Of a DNA stretch of 64,000 nucleotides, positions 8,546 through 18,313 are shown piece by piece. The position numbers and the translations under genes are program-made. The DNA comes from Rhodospirillaceae bacterium (GTDB taxonomy: Bacteria; Pseudomonadota; Alphaproteobacteria; Rhodospirillales; Rhodospirillaceae): the NCBI GenBank assembly GCA_029245025.1, contig JAQWQC010000020.1:1-64000 (forward strand). The letters are read 5' to 3'. Every line of letters starts with the position of its first letter. Positions within the stretch are counted from its first letter, which is position 1. Under the pieces are notes generated by a model that was given only the letters and a program-made list of their open reading frames with translations, had not been told where the DNA came from and searched no databases.

Positions 8546-9362
8546 TAATTCTTGTCAAGAATTCTTCTATGTTCTTGTAGATTAGATCTGTGCCGAGATC
8601 AAAAATCGCGCCTGTTAATGATGGCAATTCAATGAGTTCAACGTTCTTAAGATCTTGCGCCGCCGACCTAGACGGTTCGGATAATGGACTATCGGGATTT
8701 AAAATCAGGACCGGGCAATCAACCTGCTTTAAACAAGCCTCTGTATCAAAAGTGAACAATGCTTCGTGAGACCACCACTGGTTTGGATACACACGCAATT
8801 CGTCAACAAAACATTCGAATGCCCGAGTTAAGGAAAGACCTGATGTGCGGTCTCGAATGAAATAGTTCCAGCGGTCTTTGAATTGATCAAAATCCTCAGT
8901 CAACTCTGTTTGGTGGGCCAAGACCGCTCTGCGCTCTTCTCTTTCTGCTCCGGTATAATGGGGCACGCCGATGAGAATGATTGATCGAAACAGATCAGGG
9001 CGTTGAGCAGCCGCCTCAAGAGCAATAAAAACACCTGTGTGGTACCCCAGAACATCTACTGGGCTAGCCGCCGATTCGACCGTCCTGGACACAAGGTCGA
9101 CAAATGCTGAAGCGTATCCACCAAGATCTGGCAATTGAGCGGGGCGGTCTGAGCCCCCATATCCGGGTGTGTCGGGCGCATAGACCTTTCGACTGTCTGC
9201 TAGTTTCTCAATCAATGGTGAGAAGGTTCGGCCTGAATAAGCCGTCGCATGCAGCAAATATAGCGGCGGTTCAGACAGATCCTCGTGACCGGCAGTTAAG
9301 AGATGGACTTGACCATACAGCCCATCAACATATGACTTCTTCAGCTTGGGTGAGCCCGTCAA
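8538..9362 (-). CDS. Alpha/beta-hydrolase-fold protein with GYHTG in place of the GxSxG elbow
   Basis: It encodes 274 residues. HATAYSGRTFSPL (oxyanion region) and DTPGYGGSDRP are typical of the fold. The nucleophile elbow at 106-110 reads G-Y-H108-T-G, with His where Ser, Cys or Asp is expected. The late strand keeps an acidic residue (LNPDSPL), but the usual C-terminal His is not apparent in ELPSLTGAIFDL. I recall GYHTG as a recurrent variant within this fold, so it may be a subfamily feature. It overlaps the MFS gene upstream by 4 bases and the FAD monooxygenase downstream by 8. Hydrolysis by the standard triad seems impossible; lyase, cofactor-independent oxygenase or binding roles remain possible. 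Confidence 0.8.
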   Translation of the reverse strand: MTGSPKLKKSYVDGLYGQVHLLTAGHEDLSEPPLYLLHATAYSGRTFSPLIEKLADSRKVYAPDTPGYGGSDRPAQLPDLGGYASAFVDLVSRTVESAASPVDVLGYHTGVFIALEAAAQRPDLFRSIILIGVPHYTGAEREERRAVLAHQTELTEDFDQFKDRWNYFIRDRTSGLSLTRAFECFVDELRVYPNQWWSHEALFTFDTEACLKQVDCPVLILNPDSPLSEPSRSAAQDLKNVELIELPSLTGAIFDLGTDLIYKNIEEFLTRISG

Positions 9363-10654
9363 TTTAACTCATCCTCGACGGCACAAGATGCCAGATAGAA
9401 ATGTAGAGCAGACCAAAACCCACATATCGTCGCCACAGCCAGAAGCGAAAACCCGAGAGACTCAGACCCAAATGTGACTGCGGTCAAGTCGCTTGCCAGA
9501 CCGACCAGTTGGGGCCCTACAATTCCAGATATCAAATTGATAATGAGAATCATAAGAGCGGCGGCGACAGCCCTCGTCTTTACGCTGGCAACACCTTGTA
9601 TTGTTGCAAAGAGAACTGGCCCCTGCATGACACCAATCATCGACGGTATGATCAGCCACAAGAACGCCCCTGTCGGATCGGGCCAAAGTAAAACGAGAGC
9701 ATAGAACGGTGTAGCCACAACCTGAGCAAACACACAAAGCAATATGGGTCCGCGTACACCATTCTTAGCCAGTCGATCTGCAATAAGGCCGCCGGCCAAG
9801 GTGCCAATGACGTGAGGCACTGCGTTGGTAAACGCAAGCCATGTCCCAATTATGCCGATCTGCAAGCCATGCGTGCGCTCAAAGAAAGAGGGTATCCAAA
9901 CCAGAACGGCCACCATGATAAGCCCGTACATGCTACCGCCCAACACCATGTGGCGAAAGGTTTTCTTAGCCCAGAGCACTTTAAAAGTCGCCCATAGTCC
10001 TGGCATATCAGACGGGACCTCAGAAGGATCGACTCCATCTGCATGTCCGCGAGGGGCATCGCGCAAAGTGTAATAAAGAATCAACGCGATCAAAATGCCA
10101 GGCGCCCCAAAAGCAACCAGGGCGACCCGCCAACCGGCAAGATCAACAATCCAGCCGCCGACTAAGAAGCCAATGAAGACGCCAATGGGAGATCCTAAAC
10201 CATAGATGGCTAGAGCCGACGTGCGACGCTCCCGGCGATAGTAATCCGAGATAAGAGAATGAGAGGGCGGCGTGCACCCGGCCTCTCCGATCCCGACCAA
10301 GACACGAAAAACGGCAAGCTGAATAAAAGACTGCGCCAACCCACAGAGGCAAGTCATAGCGCTCCAGACAGCCAGGGAAGCCGCAATAATCTTCTTGCGT
10401 GAAAACCGATCAGCTAGCCTCGCGATGGGAACTCCAAGAAAGGCGTACAGAATGGTGAAAGCGGCACCGGATATAAAACCGATCTGAGTATCGGAAAGCC
10501 CAAGATCAGCCTTGATGTCAGGAATCAAAATGCCAAGCAGGTACCTGTCGGCATAATTGAATATGGCTACAAACAAAAGAAGGCCAAGGACATATCGGCG
10601 ATAGCCGTTGGTCACTTGAAAAGATGGCGCCCCCTCGGATACAGCATCAGCCAT
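9359..10654 (-). CDS. MFS transporter
   Basis: It encodes 431 residues with about 12 hydrophobic segments. FNYADRYLLGILIPDIKADLGLSD opens the first helix-loop region (landmarks N-Y-x-D-R). The loop GVPIARLADRFSRKK after helix 2 is a good MFS motif A. YADR-type N-termini are common in transporters of organic acids, aromatic acids and sphingolipid-like substrates (Spns-like). Placement inside the catabolic operon, overlapping the next hydrolase gene by 4 bases, suggests uptake of the pathway substrate or export of an intermediate. Confidence 0.87.
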   Translation of the reverse strand: MADAVSEGAPSFQVTNGYRRYVLGLLLFVAIFNYADRYLLGILIPDIKADLGLSDTQIGFISGAAFTILYAFLGVPIARLADRFSRKKIIAASLAVWSAMTCLCGLAQSFIQLAVFRVLVGIGEAGCTPPSHSLISDYYRRERRTSALAIYGLGSPIGVFIGFLVGGWIVDLAGWRVALVAFGAPGILIALILYYTLRDAPRGHADGVDPSEVPSDMPGLWATFKVLWAKKTFRHMVLGGSMYGLIMVAVLVWIPSFFERTHGLQIGIIGTWLAFTNAVPHVIGTLAGGLIADRLAKNGVRGPILLCVFAQVVATPFYALVLLWPDPTGAFLWLIIPSMIGVMQGPVLFATIQGVASVKTRAVAAALMILIINLISGIVGPQLVGLASDLTAVTFGSESLGFSLLAVATICGFWSALHFYLASCAVEDELN

Positions 10655-10668
10655 CTCCCATTACCTTT

Positions 10669-11478
10669 CTAACCTTGAATAAATTCTGAAATATATTGCG
10701 CCGCAAGAGTGGGCTGTTCAATGACAAGGTAATGCCCGCAGCGCTCTAAAATCTTAGTTTCACAGTTTGGCAGCTGTTGCGCGATTGCCGACATACCGAC
10801 GCCACTTTCCGATGGACTAAATGGGGTCATATTGTCTTCATCACCAGCAAGGAGAAGAGATGGAGCAGAAATTTTGACGGTCAAGTCGCTAAGGTCAGTC
10901 TTTTCTATTGTTTCAGTCCCGGCGACGAATGCTCTCGGATCGGTCTTCACGAAAGCATCACGCATGGATTGAAGCTGAGCCTGCGCACCTTCACTATCGT
11001 AAAAACTGCGCGCGAATCCGGCAACAGATGTCAAATCTGCTACAGCGTCCATTCCGCTTTCTAAAGCTGCCCGTTTCCAGGTTCCACGCATCATTCGGGC
11101 TGCGTTATCGTATCGGGCCAGGAAACAACTCAGAACCAGGTGATCAACCACATCGGGATAATTTGCGGCGAGACAAAACCCGATCATCGCGCCGAATGAG
11201 GTGCCGTGCAGATGCACTTTTCTGAATCCTGCCTCGCAGATAAATTCGTAGACCTGCTCTGCAAGCCCTTCCATCCCACCAGGCCTAGGCGACCCTGTAC
11301 TTTCACCATACCCAGGCAAGTCAAAATCAATAACCTCGAAGTGATTGGCAGCAAGGGGTGTTAGTTTTTCAAAATTACGGTGACCAAAAGCAGAGCCGTG
11401 TATGTGAAGCAACGGCGGGCCAGAGCCGGTCTTCTTAAACCAAATCGTTTCACCCTGACTTAACGAAACTTTAGCCAT
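10669..11478 (-). CDS. Alpha/beta hydrolase with intact triad
   Basis: It encodes 269 residues. HIHGSAFGHRNFEKL is the oxyanion-hole region and DLPGYGES follows. The elbow is HGTSFGAM with the nucleophilic Ser. The acid is probably in LLAGDEDNMTPF and the base in ERCGHYLVIEQP near the C-terminus. All triad positions look intact, in contrast with two other hydrolase-fold proteins of this locus. It is a likely C-C or ester hydrolase acting on a ring-cleavage or ester intermediate. It lies 8 bases downstream of the MmgE/PrpD gene on the same strand. Confidence 0.87.
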   Translation of the reverse strand: MAKVSLSQGETIWFKKTGSGPPLLHIHGSAFGHRNFEKLTPLAANHFEVIDFDLPGYGESTGSPRPGGMEGLAEQVYEFICEAGFRKVHLHGTSFGAMIGFCLAANYPDVVDHLVLSCFLARYDNAARMMRGTWKRAALESGMDAVADLTSVAGFARSFYDSEGAQAQLQSMRDAFVKTDPRAFVAGTETIEKTDLSDLTVKISAPSLLLAGDEDNMTPFSPSESGVGMSAIAQQLPNCETKILERCGHYLVIEQPTLAAQYISEFIQG

Positions 11479-11486
11479 CCGCGCCG

Positions 11487-12860
11487 TTAGCCCTTCACGG
11501 TCAAAAACGAGACAAGCTCAGACACGTTTTCAGCTTTGTCCAAATTCCAGACGGCATCCAATATTTTGTCAGCTTGGCCGTCTTGCAGGTACTCCTGGGA
11601 CGAGGCACGGAACAAATCTGATAATTGTTCATCCGTCATACGACTACCTGGACTCCCCAAGAACGCGTCAACGTTCGCAGTTTCAGTTGTTCCGTCAGTA
11701 AACGTAACGACCAGGGAACATCCTTCAAAGGTCTCTCTTTTTTCATCTTCAACTAAGTGTGTGCGTGCTCGCAGATCAAGGATGTCTTTGTCGGTATAAG
11801 CAGCTGCGCGCATTTCATCCAACGTGAACCGACCGCGGTGCCAAGCGGCAGCAGCGCAGAAACACAGGTCAAACCGTGCAGTTAGCTCACTGCTCGGATC
11901 GCCAAACCGTTCCATGCGTTCATCACATATCTCTTTGACGATGGGGCAAACGGCAAACTCTAGACTCTCAACAGTGCGCCCATTCGCACGCGGCAATACG
12001 TCCAGCACCAACTCAACAGGCCCATGTGTAATAGTCTCGGTCGGAATCACTTTGTAGGTCTGACCATGAATGCGCCAATTGTGACCCATGGAACTCAGCA
12101 CTTCATCGATCTTCTTTACATCTTCATCGGAGTGCGTGACGAACATACCTTTGTCACCCTCAAATGCCGTTTGCGGTGCATCAAATCCTTTCTCCGCGAG
12201 GTTAAAAGCCGTCAGTCCTGATCGCGCCGTCGCTCCCGTAATATACGATAGCGTCATGCTACCGACGGAGACATACAGACCGAATGCCGTACACATGGCG
12301 ATTCCTATCGCATCGCGTAACTGCTGTTTATTTAAACCCGCGAGAATTCCACATGCGGCGGCGGCACCAACACCGCCTGTCAATCCAGCCGGCACATAAC
12401 CTCTAAAATAAGCGGTCGGCATTAACATCGTCGCGATCGCCAACTCTATTTCCATTCCGAGCGCCAGGGCATCGATCATATCTTTGCCACTTTGTCCTCG
12501 ACCTTCCGCAGCAGCAATGACAGCGGGCAAAACCGCAGATGTCGCGTGCATGTAGCAGGGAATATAAGTGTCATGGAAATCAAGGACCTCATAGAGAGCG
12601 CCGTTGACCAGCGCCGCATCTTCCTGAGTGGTTTCTGTCCCAAGCCATATAACGTGAGCAGGATTTTGATCCGGTCGTGGCGGTGCAATCGACTCATGAA
12701 GAAGGCGGACAGTATCCGTCTCCACCGCACCGACTGACGCTTTGAGTTGATTTAAAAGAAGCCGTTTTGCTTCATGGGTGACGTCTTCAGGAACACCCCG
12801 CTCTTTCCATTCAAAGGCAAATTCGATCAAACGTTCTGATACTGACTGTTCAAGCATCAC
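11487..12860 (-). CDS. MmgE/PrpD family protein
   Basis: It encodes 457 residues, the usual length for MmgE/PrpD. The all-helical N-terminal domain begins with a VSERLIEFAFEWKERGVPEDV-like start (landmarks V-P-E-D-V). Later come DFHDTYIPCYMHATSAVLPA, typical of the family, and ITHGPVELVLDVL in the second domain. Members include 2-methylcitrate dehydratase and iminodisuccinate epimerase-type enzymes, and many have no known substrate. The start overlaps the upstream EthD-like gene by 4 bases. Here it may act on a polar carboxylic acid intermediate. Confidence 0.88.
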   Translation of the reverse strand: MMLEQSVSERLIEFAFEWKERGVPEDVTHEAKRLLLNQLKASVGAVETDTVRLLHESIAPPRPDQNPAHVIWLGTETTQEDAALVNGALYEVLDFHDTYIPCYMHATSAVLPAVIAAAEGRGQSGKDMIDALALGMEIELAIATMLMPTAYFRGYVPAGLTGGVGAAAACGILAGLNKQQLRDAIGIAMCTAFGLYVSVGSMTLSYITGATARSGLTAFNLAEKGFDAPQTAFEGDKGMFVTHSDEDVKKIDEVLSSMGHNWRIHGQTYKVIPTETITHGPVELVLDVLPRANGRTVESLEFAVCPIVKEICDERMERFGDPSSELTARFDLCFCAAAAWHRGRFTLDEMRAAAYTDKDILDLRARTHLVEDEKRETFEGCSLVVTFTDGTTETANVDAFLGSPGSRMTDEQLSDLFRASSQEYLQDGQADKILDAVWNLDKAENVSELVSFLTVKG

Positions 12861-13777
12861 TCATCCTCAGCCGTCCCGTTCTTTGCAATATCACCATACA
12901 TCCATTCTAGGAGGCTGGCCTGTCGCTGATTCTGGGCGTCGAGCGCTGTCAACGCTTCGTATGCGGAATATCCACGCAGGCCAACCAAGGTTGGCTTGCC
13001 GTTGTAATTGCTGGTGTACACGACACGAACCGGATACGCATGGATCGTCGAAATGTGTGCGGCATAGTCGATACTATCATCCGGCTGAAGCAAAGACTGC
13101 CCGCGTGCTACTGTGTCCAGAACCAACTCGATACAGGCTTGGTATTGACGCTCCACCGGATGAGTCTTTACGGGATACCCCGCTTTCCGTTCCTTCTCCA
13201 TATCAGGCGCGTCAAACAGACTGAGACGAAGACGCAAAACCCCCAATTTCTTTGACCAGGTCTCAGCGAGTTGACGCAGACAAGACCGAAATTCGACCTC
13301 ATCTGATCGACTACGTACAAAAAGTGCGAATGTAGGCGACGCGCATGGGCCTTGCGGTATCGCAATGCCTGTATCATCGACATATGTTTTCGCATTTTCA
13401 TCGACAGCACGATAAGTTGTGCTCTGATCAACGATGATATCGATATCGCCCAGAATATCCGTCTTCGGTTTCCCTTCTGGGGACTTGTCGAACACTGCCA
13501 ATGCTGCTTCATCTCGATATCGTACGTCGGACGTCCACATCAATTGCTCGAGTACTGGCGCCTCATATTCAATATCATCAATGGGTGATAAAATATCATT
13601 GCGGACTGGGTCGTATTGATAATGACGGTAGTCATAAATTCCGGCTCGTCTCGCGATAGCTGGACTGTGAACGTCACGCCAATACCGTCGCACCCAATCA
13701 ATCGGCAGTTCAGGCTTTTTCCACCCACAGGTAATACGGCAGAGCCCAGCTTTATTCTCAATGTCTGCAAGTATCAT
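12857..13777 (-). CDS. EthD-domain-like protein
   Basis: It encodes 306 residues. The segment DWVRRYWRDVHSPAIARRAG, then YDYRHYQYDPV, matches the EthD pattern of dimeric alpha-beta barrel proteins, in which Trp-Arg-x-x-His-x-Pro marks the fold. The rest (about 120-306) may form a second barrel, giving a pseudo-dimer; I cannot confirm this. EthD proteins are often small helpers in ether, polyketide or aromatic degradation. This one is much longer than the usual 100-residue single domain. It is translationally coupled to the MmgE/PrpD gene. Confidence 0.7.
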   Translation of the reverse strand: MILADIENKAGLCRITCGWKKPELPIDWVRRYWRDVHSPAIARRAGIYDYRHYQYDPVRNDILSPIDDIEYEAPVLEQLMWTSDVRYRDEAALAVFDKSPEGKPKTDILGDIDIIVDQSTTYRAVDENAKTYVDDTGIAIPQGPCASPTFALFVRSRSDEVEFRSCLRQLAETWSKKLGVLRLRLSLFDAPDMEKERKAGYPVKTHPVERQYQACIELVLDTVARGQSLLQPDDSIDYAAHISTIHAYPVRVVYTSNYNGKPTLVGLRGYSAYEALTALDAQNQRQASLLEWMYGDIAKNGTAEDE

Positions 13778-13855
13778 TTTCTATCTTCTCGTAATATCTC
13801 TGATATTCCATCTGTCGACAATTGGCTTTGATGGGCGGGAATGCGCCACCCCAGT

Positions 13856-14725
13856 TTACGATAGCAGCAAAAAATCTGCGGTCGCCTTCTGAAAACGAAC
13901 ACGTGGATTCTGAATATGTGCGTAGTCACCTGCGCCTGGAATAACGACCAACGCCTTGTCCGGAGTAGCAAGACTCTCATAAAAGTCCGCCCGCCTTTGA
14001 CTACCATGCATATAGTTGGCCGCACCTGCGGCATCTCCATAAAGCATCAGTGTTGGGCGTGTTATGGCCGTTGGGTCAGCCGGCACGCTGCCATTCGCGT
14101 TTTCTTCCCGGATACCGTTAGGCGCCTTCGGTTCAGTGCTGGACACCAACTCGGCAAAGGCCTTGCGCGCTTCCAGCTCCGTATATTCCTCTTCCAGTCG
14201 ATTGAAAAAGTAGTCGTAGGTGTTGTCCCAATACTTCTGTTCCGGATGAGGAAGGATGAGTTGCCCGCCACCTAACGCTGGATCAAGTAGAATAAGGCGG
14301 TCGATGCGGTCAGGATTCTGCTCAACATATCGCCCCGCAATTCTACCGCCCCATGACCAGCCAAGAAGATGCGGTGCTTTGATGCCCTCAGCTCCTAGCC
14401 AATCGATCACGGCGCCTAAATCTTCGATGGCTTGGTCTGTCTGAACAGATAAGGGATCGCTATTGAGCTCAGATTTTTCGTAGCCACGTATAGAAAATGT
14501 TACCGAGCCGATACCGCGGCCTGACAGGCCATCCATAAATGAATAGTCGGCGCCGCCATCAAATTTGAAGTCATATCCGGCTTGACCAGATACGTTGGCG
14601 CCTTGGACCAAGACACAAATGTTCTGGCCATTCTCAGCCAGTCCACGAGTGCGGACGGAGAGTTGGCCGTCGGGGCCAGGGATCATTAGGTCTGCGCTAC
14701 TATGCATCTTGCGTCCTGTAATCAC
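13856..14725 (-). CDS. Alpha/beta hydrolase, first gene of the minus-strand operon
   Basis: It encodes 289 residues; a second in-frame ATG gives a start six codons later (MHSSADL). The elbow LLGWSWGGRIAG carries the nucleophile Ser. A candidate acid is in LMLYGDAAGA and the base is probably in PGAGDYAHIQNP. The sequence before the elbow (SIRGYEKSE) is usual for the fold. It is the 5'-most gene of a run extending to 5775, separated by about 80 bases from the EthD-like gene. The substrate is unknown, probably an ester or C-C bond in the same pathway. Confidence 0.83.
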   Translation of the reverse strand: MITGRKMHSSADLMIPGPDGQLSVRTRGLAENGQNICVLVQGANVSGQAGYDFKFDGGADYSFMDGLSGRGIGSVTFSIRGYEKSELNSDPLSVQTDQAIEDLGAVIDWLGAEGIKAPHLLGWSWGGRIAGRYVEQNPDRIDRLILLDPALGGGQLILPHPEQKYWDNTYDYFFNRLEEEYTELEARKAFAELVSSTEPKAPNGIREENANGSVPADPTAITRPTLMLYGDAAGAANYMHGSQRRADFYESLATPDKALVVIPGAGDYAHIQNPRVRFQKATADFLLLS

Positions 14726-15015
14726 TATTGATCGTACTTAATTCAACTCGGGTCACAATTTACCTCGGCGATGGCGATCGACAATAGCATTATCGGCCCC
14801 GAGAATGAGGAAATCGGGGAGCACGCAATACGATCTATGAGACTCAAAGCACGAAGAATATGGAACCTCCCCTTCAAACACTTTGGTTGACTGACAGCCA
14901 ACACAAGATTGCCTGTCGCCAATTGCCCGTGCAACCATCCAGATTTAGGGTTAATTTGACTTCCTCATCGATATTGTGAATGCAGACGACGCGCATCACT
15001 GACAGGATCGCCTGA
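14726..15015. other. Divergent intergenic region
   Basis: These 290 bases separate the divergently transcribed hydrolase (14725, minus) and bicupin (15016, plus) and must carry promoters for both. I see no convincing gene, repeat or terminator. Short minus-strand frames in it lack ribosome binding sites and family features. Confidence 0.5.
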
Positions 15016-15837
15016 ATGACACGCCCTCAAACAGAAAACCTAAACGCCTTTGATATCGAGCCAAGTTCCTGGTCAGCTCCGGGATTGCCAGATGGCCTGC
15101 AGGCGCGTCGCTTGAATGAAGACCCAGACTCTGGCGCACTTTCGGCGGTGATTCACATTCCGAAGGGATGGACCCGAACAGAATCTGCATCGTGTTGTGC
15201 AGACCAAGATTTATTCCTTATGGAAGGCGCTTTGGAATCTGGAGACGATTTGCTGCAATCAGGGGCTTTCTGTTTTTACCCCAGTGGTGTGGTGCAACCA
15301 CCTTGGACAGCGAAAGAAGACTGCACCGCCTTTGTCATTTTTAACAATGCGCCCGAGTACAGCAAAACAACCACCTCAGATCTTAACGCCAAGACAGACC
15401 AGACCGTGGCAGCCCTCGACACATGGACCATGGATTGGTTTGACCCCCTCGCCGCATCAAAACCGAGCGTTGCGTTTCATCCAGGAATTTTTGTGAAAGT
15501 TCTACGTAGCGACCCTGAAACGGGGACGAGCACCCATTTAGCCGGGCTTATGCCGGGCTGGTTTCAAGAAGGTATAGAAGTTCACCCGGTACGAGAGGAA
15601 AGCATTATCATCAGTGGCGATGTGAACATTGCGACCGTTGATGGCAAGCCGGGTTATACGTGCAGTGTTGGCGGTTATTATTCGCGACCACCAGGCATTC
15701 CTCACGGTCCACTTTCAAGCAAGAACGGCAACGTCGGCCTTGTACACACGGAAGGGCTTCTGGGAATCGACTATCAAACTGACGACAATGCGGAAGGTCT
15801 CATTCTCAGCCATCTCCGCACCTACCCCTGGAAATAA
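15016..15837 (+). CDS. Bicupin protein, catabolic locus copy 1
   Basis: It encodes 273 residues in two cupin-like halves. The N-terminal half has PKGWTRTESASCCADQDLFLMEG (landmarks W-T-R-T-E and F-L-M-E-G). The C-terminal half has IEVHPVREES (His and Glu ligand candidates) followed by YSRPPGIPHGP, whose His is the usual second-motif ligand. The same layout and RPPGxxHGP motif recur in the genes at 19586 and 20456. The fold fits a metal-dependent oxygenase, isomerase or sugar/acid-binding protein; the activity is not known. The first half appears to lack the full set of metal-binding His. Confidence 0.75.
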   Translation: MTRPQTENLNAFDIEPSSWSAPGLPDGLQARRLNEDPDSGALSAVIHIPKGWTRTESASCCADQDLFLMEGALESGDDLLQSGAFCFYPSGVVQPPWTAKEDCTAFVIFNNAPEYSKTTTSDLNAKTDQTVAALDTWTMDWFDPLAASKPSVAFHPGIFVKVLRSDPETGTSTHLAGLMPGWFQEGIEVHPVREESIIISGDVNIATVDGKPGYTCSVGGYYSRPPGIPHGPLSSKNGNVGLVHTEGLLGIDYQTDDNAEGLILSHLRTYPWK

Positions 15838-15882
15838 TGCCATCAGACATCCGAGGCGCTCACCCACACGCCAACAGCAGGG

Positions 15883-17475
15883 CTACGGCAAAAGTGCGCC
15901 CGGGTTGATTTGATTGTTTGGGTCGACAGTCTGTTTAAGGGACTTAATAAGGTCAGCCGTCGTGCCCATGCGGGAATCAAGAAAAGGATAGCTGCGACCG
16001 ATTTGCATATGAGTTCCTCCCCGCTTGCGAAAAAGATCGGCCAGCCCTTTGCGCAAAGCACCCACTGCGGCGTGAGCTGCAGGGTCCGCATCAAACGACT
16101 CCTTAGTTTTTAGGAAATCATCGTCAAGATAGCTTTCGATCATATCGGTGCGCCGGTCTTTCCAATACAGATTGACCTCTATCAGGACACGTGATTGCCC
16201 AATCAAATTGCTCACCTGCCCCCATACCAGTCCATGGCGATCAATAACGTCCTTATTGGTATCCATGAAAACATCTATGTCATCGAGCAATGTTGCGTGA
16301 AGAGAGTGCGGCAATATCCCGTGCATCGGCACCCAGCGATCACCGTTTGGCCCGAGCATCATGATCGGTGGTGGAAACGGCGTACCGCGCATCACTTTGG
16401 GGATGCTCGCTTCGATCTCACGGCCACTATGGGCGGTGCACGCTTTTTTGACGGCTTCCAACGCAGTATCTGCGTCTGCGTCATTACGCCCATCGACAGA
16501 CATATGAAGGGTATAACCCACATCTTTTAGGTATCGCCGACCCGCCGCTGCGACTTTAAATGCTTCTTTCATGCCCCTCAGAATAGAGCTTTGCCCTTTA
16601 GCGATGCCGAGAAGCTTGTCGACGTCGTCGGCAAACCCCGTAGACGCTATCCTCTCTGACAAAAAGAAGGGATCAAGCCCGAAACATTCTGAAACGAGAC
16701 CGAGCCGACCAACAGCGCCTGTCGCTGCGGCAAAGTCATTCCGATCCGCAAAACTGAATGCGGCAAAACGGACTTCTGTAGGGCGTGGAATGAGTTGCAG
16801 AGCTATTTCTGTCTTGATGCCGAGAGCACCACTATCTCCGAGAAACAATCCTGTCAGATCAGGTCCGTAATATCGATTAAATGGTAATGGATCGACCTCA
16901 GCTCCCCACGACCCGGTTCGAAGCTCTTCACCATTGGCCATGACAAGGCGCAATCCAATAACGCTTTCGGCGAGAGTCCCATATCGACCAGAGCCATAGT
17001 TGATCGCATTTTGTGAAACCCCGCCTCCGACGGTGGCAAATAATCCGGACCCCGTGCCCCAAAAGGGCGTTCTTAAACCCAACGGCTCAAGAGCATTGTT
17101 CAGTTGGTTCCAGGTGACACCAGCTTGGACACGGACATACATGTCATCCTGATTGATCTCAACAATCTCATTGAATCTCTGCATATCGAGGGTTACAGAG
17201 TTGCGCTTGTCCGTCAGATATCCCGCTGAGTAGGATAGACCGCCGCCTCGCGCCGACAGGCATAGACTAGCTGAGGTCACGGTTTTGACCGTTGCACTCA
17301 CCTCATCAATCGTCCCGGGTCGCACAACAGCAACTGGAGGCTCACATTCGTAGTAAATGTCTTTGCCGTACGGAGACAAAGCCGTTTTGTCGGTAATGAT
17401 ATTCTCTTCACCAACGTGCTGAGCGAGCTCTACAAAGCAGTCCTTGTAATCAATTTGTGATTTGTCAGCGGTCAT
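15883..17475 (-). CDS. FAD-linked oxidase of the vanillyl-alcohol oxidase family
   Basis: It encodes 530 residues. The N-terminal FAD-binding domain (PF01565) shows PPVAVVRPGTIDEVSATVK, SARGGGLSYSAGYLT and FWGTGSGLFATVGGGVSQNA (landmarks G-G-G-V). The C-terminal half has the length and layout of VAO/4-cresol dehydrogenase-type enzymes (PF02913-like), ending PNNQINPGALLP. Members oxidise para-substituted phenols, usually with covalent FAD; I could not identify the flavin-linking residue with certainty. The gene is convergent with the bicupin and divergent from the SDR. Confidence 0.85.
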   Translation of the reverse strand: MTADKSQIDYKDCFVELAQHVGEENIITDKTALSPYGKDIYYECEPPVAVVRPGTIDEVSATVKTVTSASLCLSARGGGLSYSAGYLTDKRNSVTLDMQRFNEIVEINQDDMYVRVQAGVTWNQLNNALEPLGLRTPFWGTGSGLFATVGGGVSQNAINYGSGRYGTLAESVIGLRLVMANGEELRTGSWGAEVDPLPFNRYYGPDLTGLFLGDSGALGIKTEIALQLIPRPTEVRFAAFSFADRNDFAAATGAVGRLGLVSECFGLDPFFLSERIASTGFADDVDKLLGIAKGQSSILRGMKEAFKVAAAGRRYLKDVGYTLHMSVDGRNDADADTALEAVKKACTAHSGREIEASIPKVMRGTPFPPPIMMLGPNGDRWVPMHGILPHSLHATLLDDIDVFMDTNKDVIDRHGLVWGQVSNLIGQSRVLIEVNLYWKDRRTDMIESYLDDDFLKTKESFDADPAAHAAVGALRKGLADLFRKRGGTHMQIGRSYPFLDSRMGTTADLIKSLKQTVDPNNQINPGALLP

Positions 17476-17594
17476 TGCCGTGCCTCGCAGAAATATCCCT
17501 GTGGCAGTCGTGCAATGAGCACCTCCGCCTTTTGGCTGTTGGTACCCCCAGCATATTGCCTCTACTCTAGCTTAGTCTATGGGGGAGGCGAATC

Positions 17595-18299
17595 TTGTCG
17601 ACAGTTCTGATCACCGGAGCCAATCGCGGGCTGGGTTTGGAATTCACCGCCCAGTACGCAAAGGACGGCTGGCAGGTTATCGCCAGCTGCCGTTCACCTG
17701 ACAAGGCCACGGATCTGAAAAAACTGGCCGCTGAGAATCCCAAATTAGACATCGTTCAAATGGACGTCAGCGATCACGCCTCCGTTGACACCTGCGTCAC
17801 AGCGCTGGATGGCCGATCTATAGATGTCCTCATAAATAATGCAGGAATCGCAAGCGACGACTTTCCCCGCCAAAAGCTCGGCGGTTTCGATTTCGAGAAT
17901 TGGGAGAATATATTGCGCACGAACACGCTCGGGCCGATGAAAGTCTCTGAGGCACTTCTTCCCAATATAAAGGCCGGCACGCAGAAAAAAATAACTGTGG
18001 TTTCCAGCACTGTTGGCTCTCTGACAGATATGAATGCTTACCCTGTTTACCCATACGCAACGAGCAAAGCCGCATTAAACAAAGGAATGCGCATGATGGC
18101 TGAGCAATTGCATGACGACGGCATCAGCGTACTTTGCTTATGCCCCGGCCACGCCAAGACTGATATGGGAATGAAGGCAGAAGGCGCGTCCGTCGAAGTA
18201 GCCGACGCAGTTCAAGGAATGCGAAATGAGATAGCGAACATGACCATGGCGACGTCTGGTTCTTTTAGACGCTATAATAGCGAATCAATTACTTGGTAA
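17595..18299 (+). CDS. Short-chain dehydrogenase/reductase
   Basis: It encodes 234 residues from a TTG start; GGGGGAGG lies 6 bases upstream and supports it. TGANRGLG at 7-14 binds NAD(P), NNAG is at 81-84, the catalytic Ser is near 138 (VVSSTVGS), and Tyr154-x-x-x-Lys158 (YATSK) is intact. This is a classical SDR oxidising or reducing a carbonyl/alcohol. It leads a plus-strand set with the hydroxylase and two bicupins; the hydroxylase start follows its stop by only 14 bases. Confidence 0.87.
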   Translation: MSTVLITGANRGLGLEFTAQYAKDGWQVIASCRSPDKATDLKKLAAENPKLDIVQMDVSDHASVDTCVTALDGRSIDVLINNAGIASDDFPRQKLGGFDFENWENILRTNTLGPMKVSEALLPNIKAGTQKKITVVSSTVGSLTDMNAYPVYPYATSKAALNKGMRMMAEQLHDDGISVLCLCPGHAKTDMGMKAEGASVEVADAVQGMRNEIANMTMATSGSFRRYNSESITW

Positions 18300-18313
18300 G
18301 GGGTACACAACAC

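Noticed and set aside
14743-14934. Small minus-strand ORF in the divergent gap
   Set aside because: No ribosome site or recognisable sequence; position fits a promoter region.
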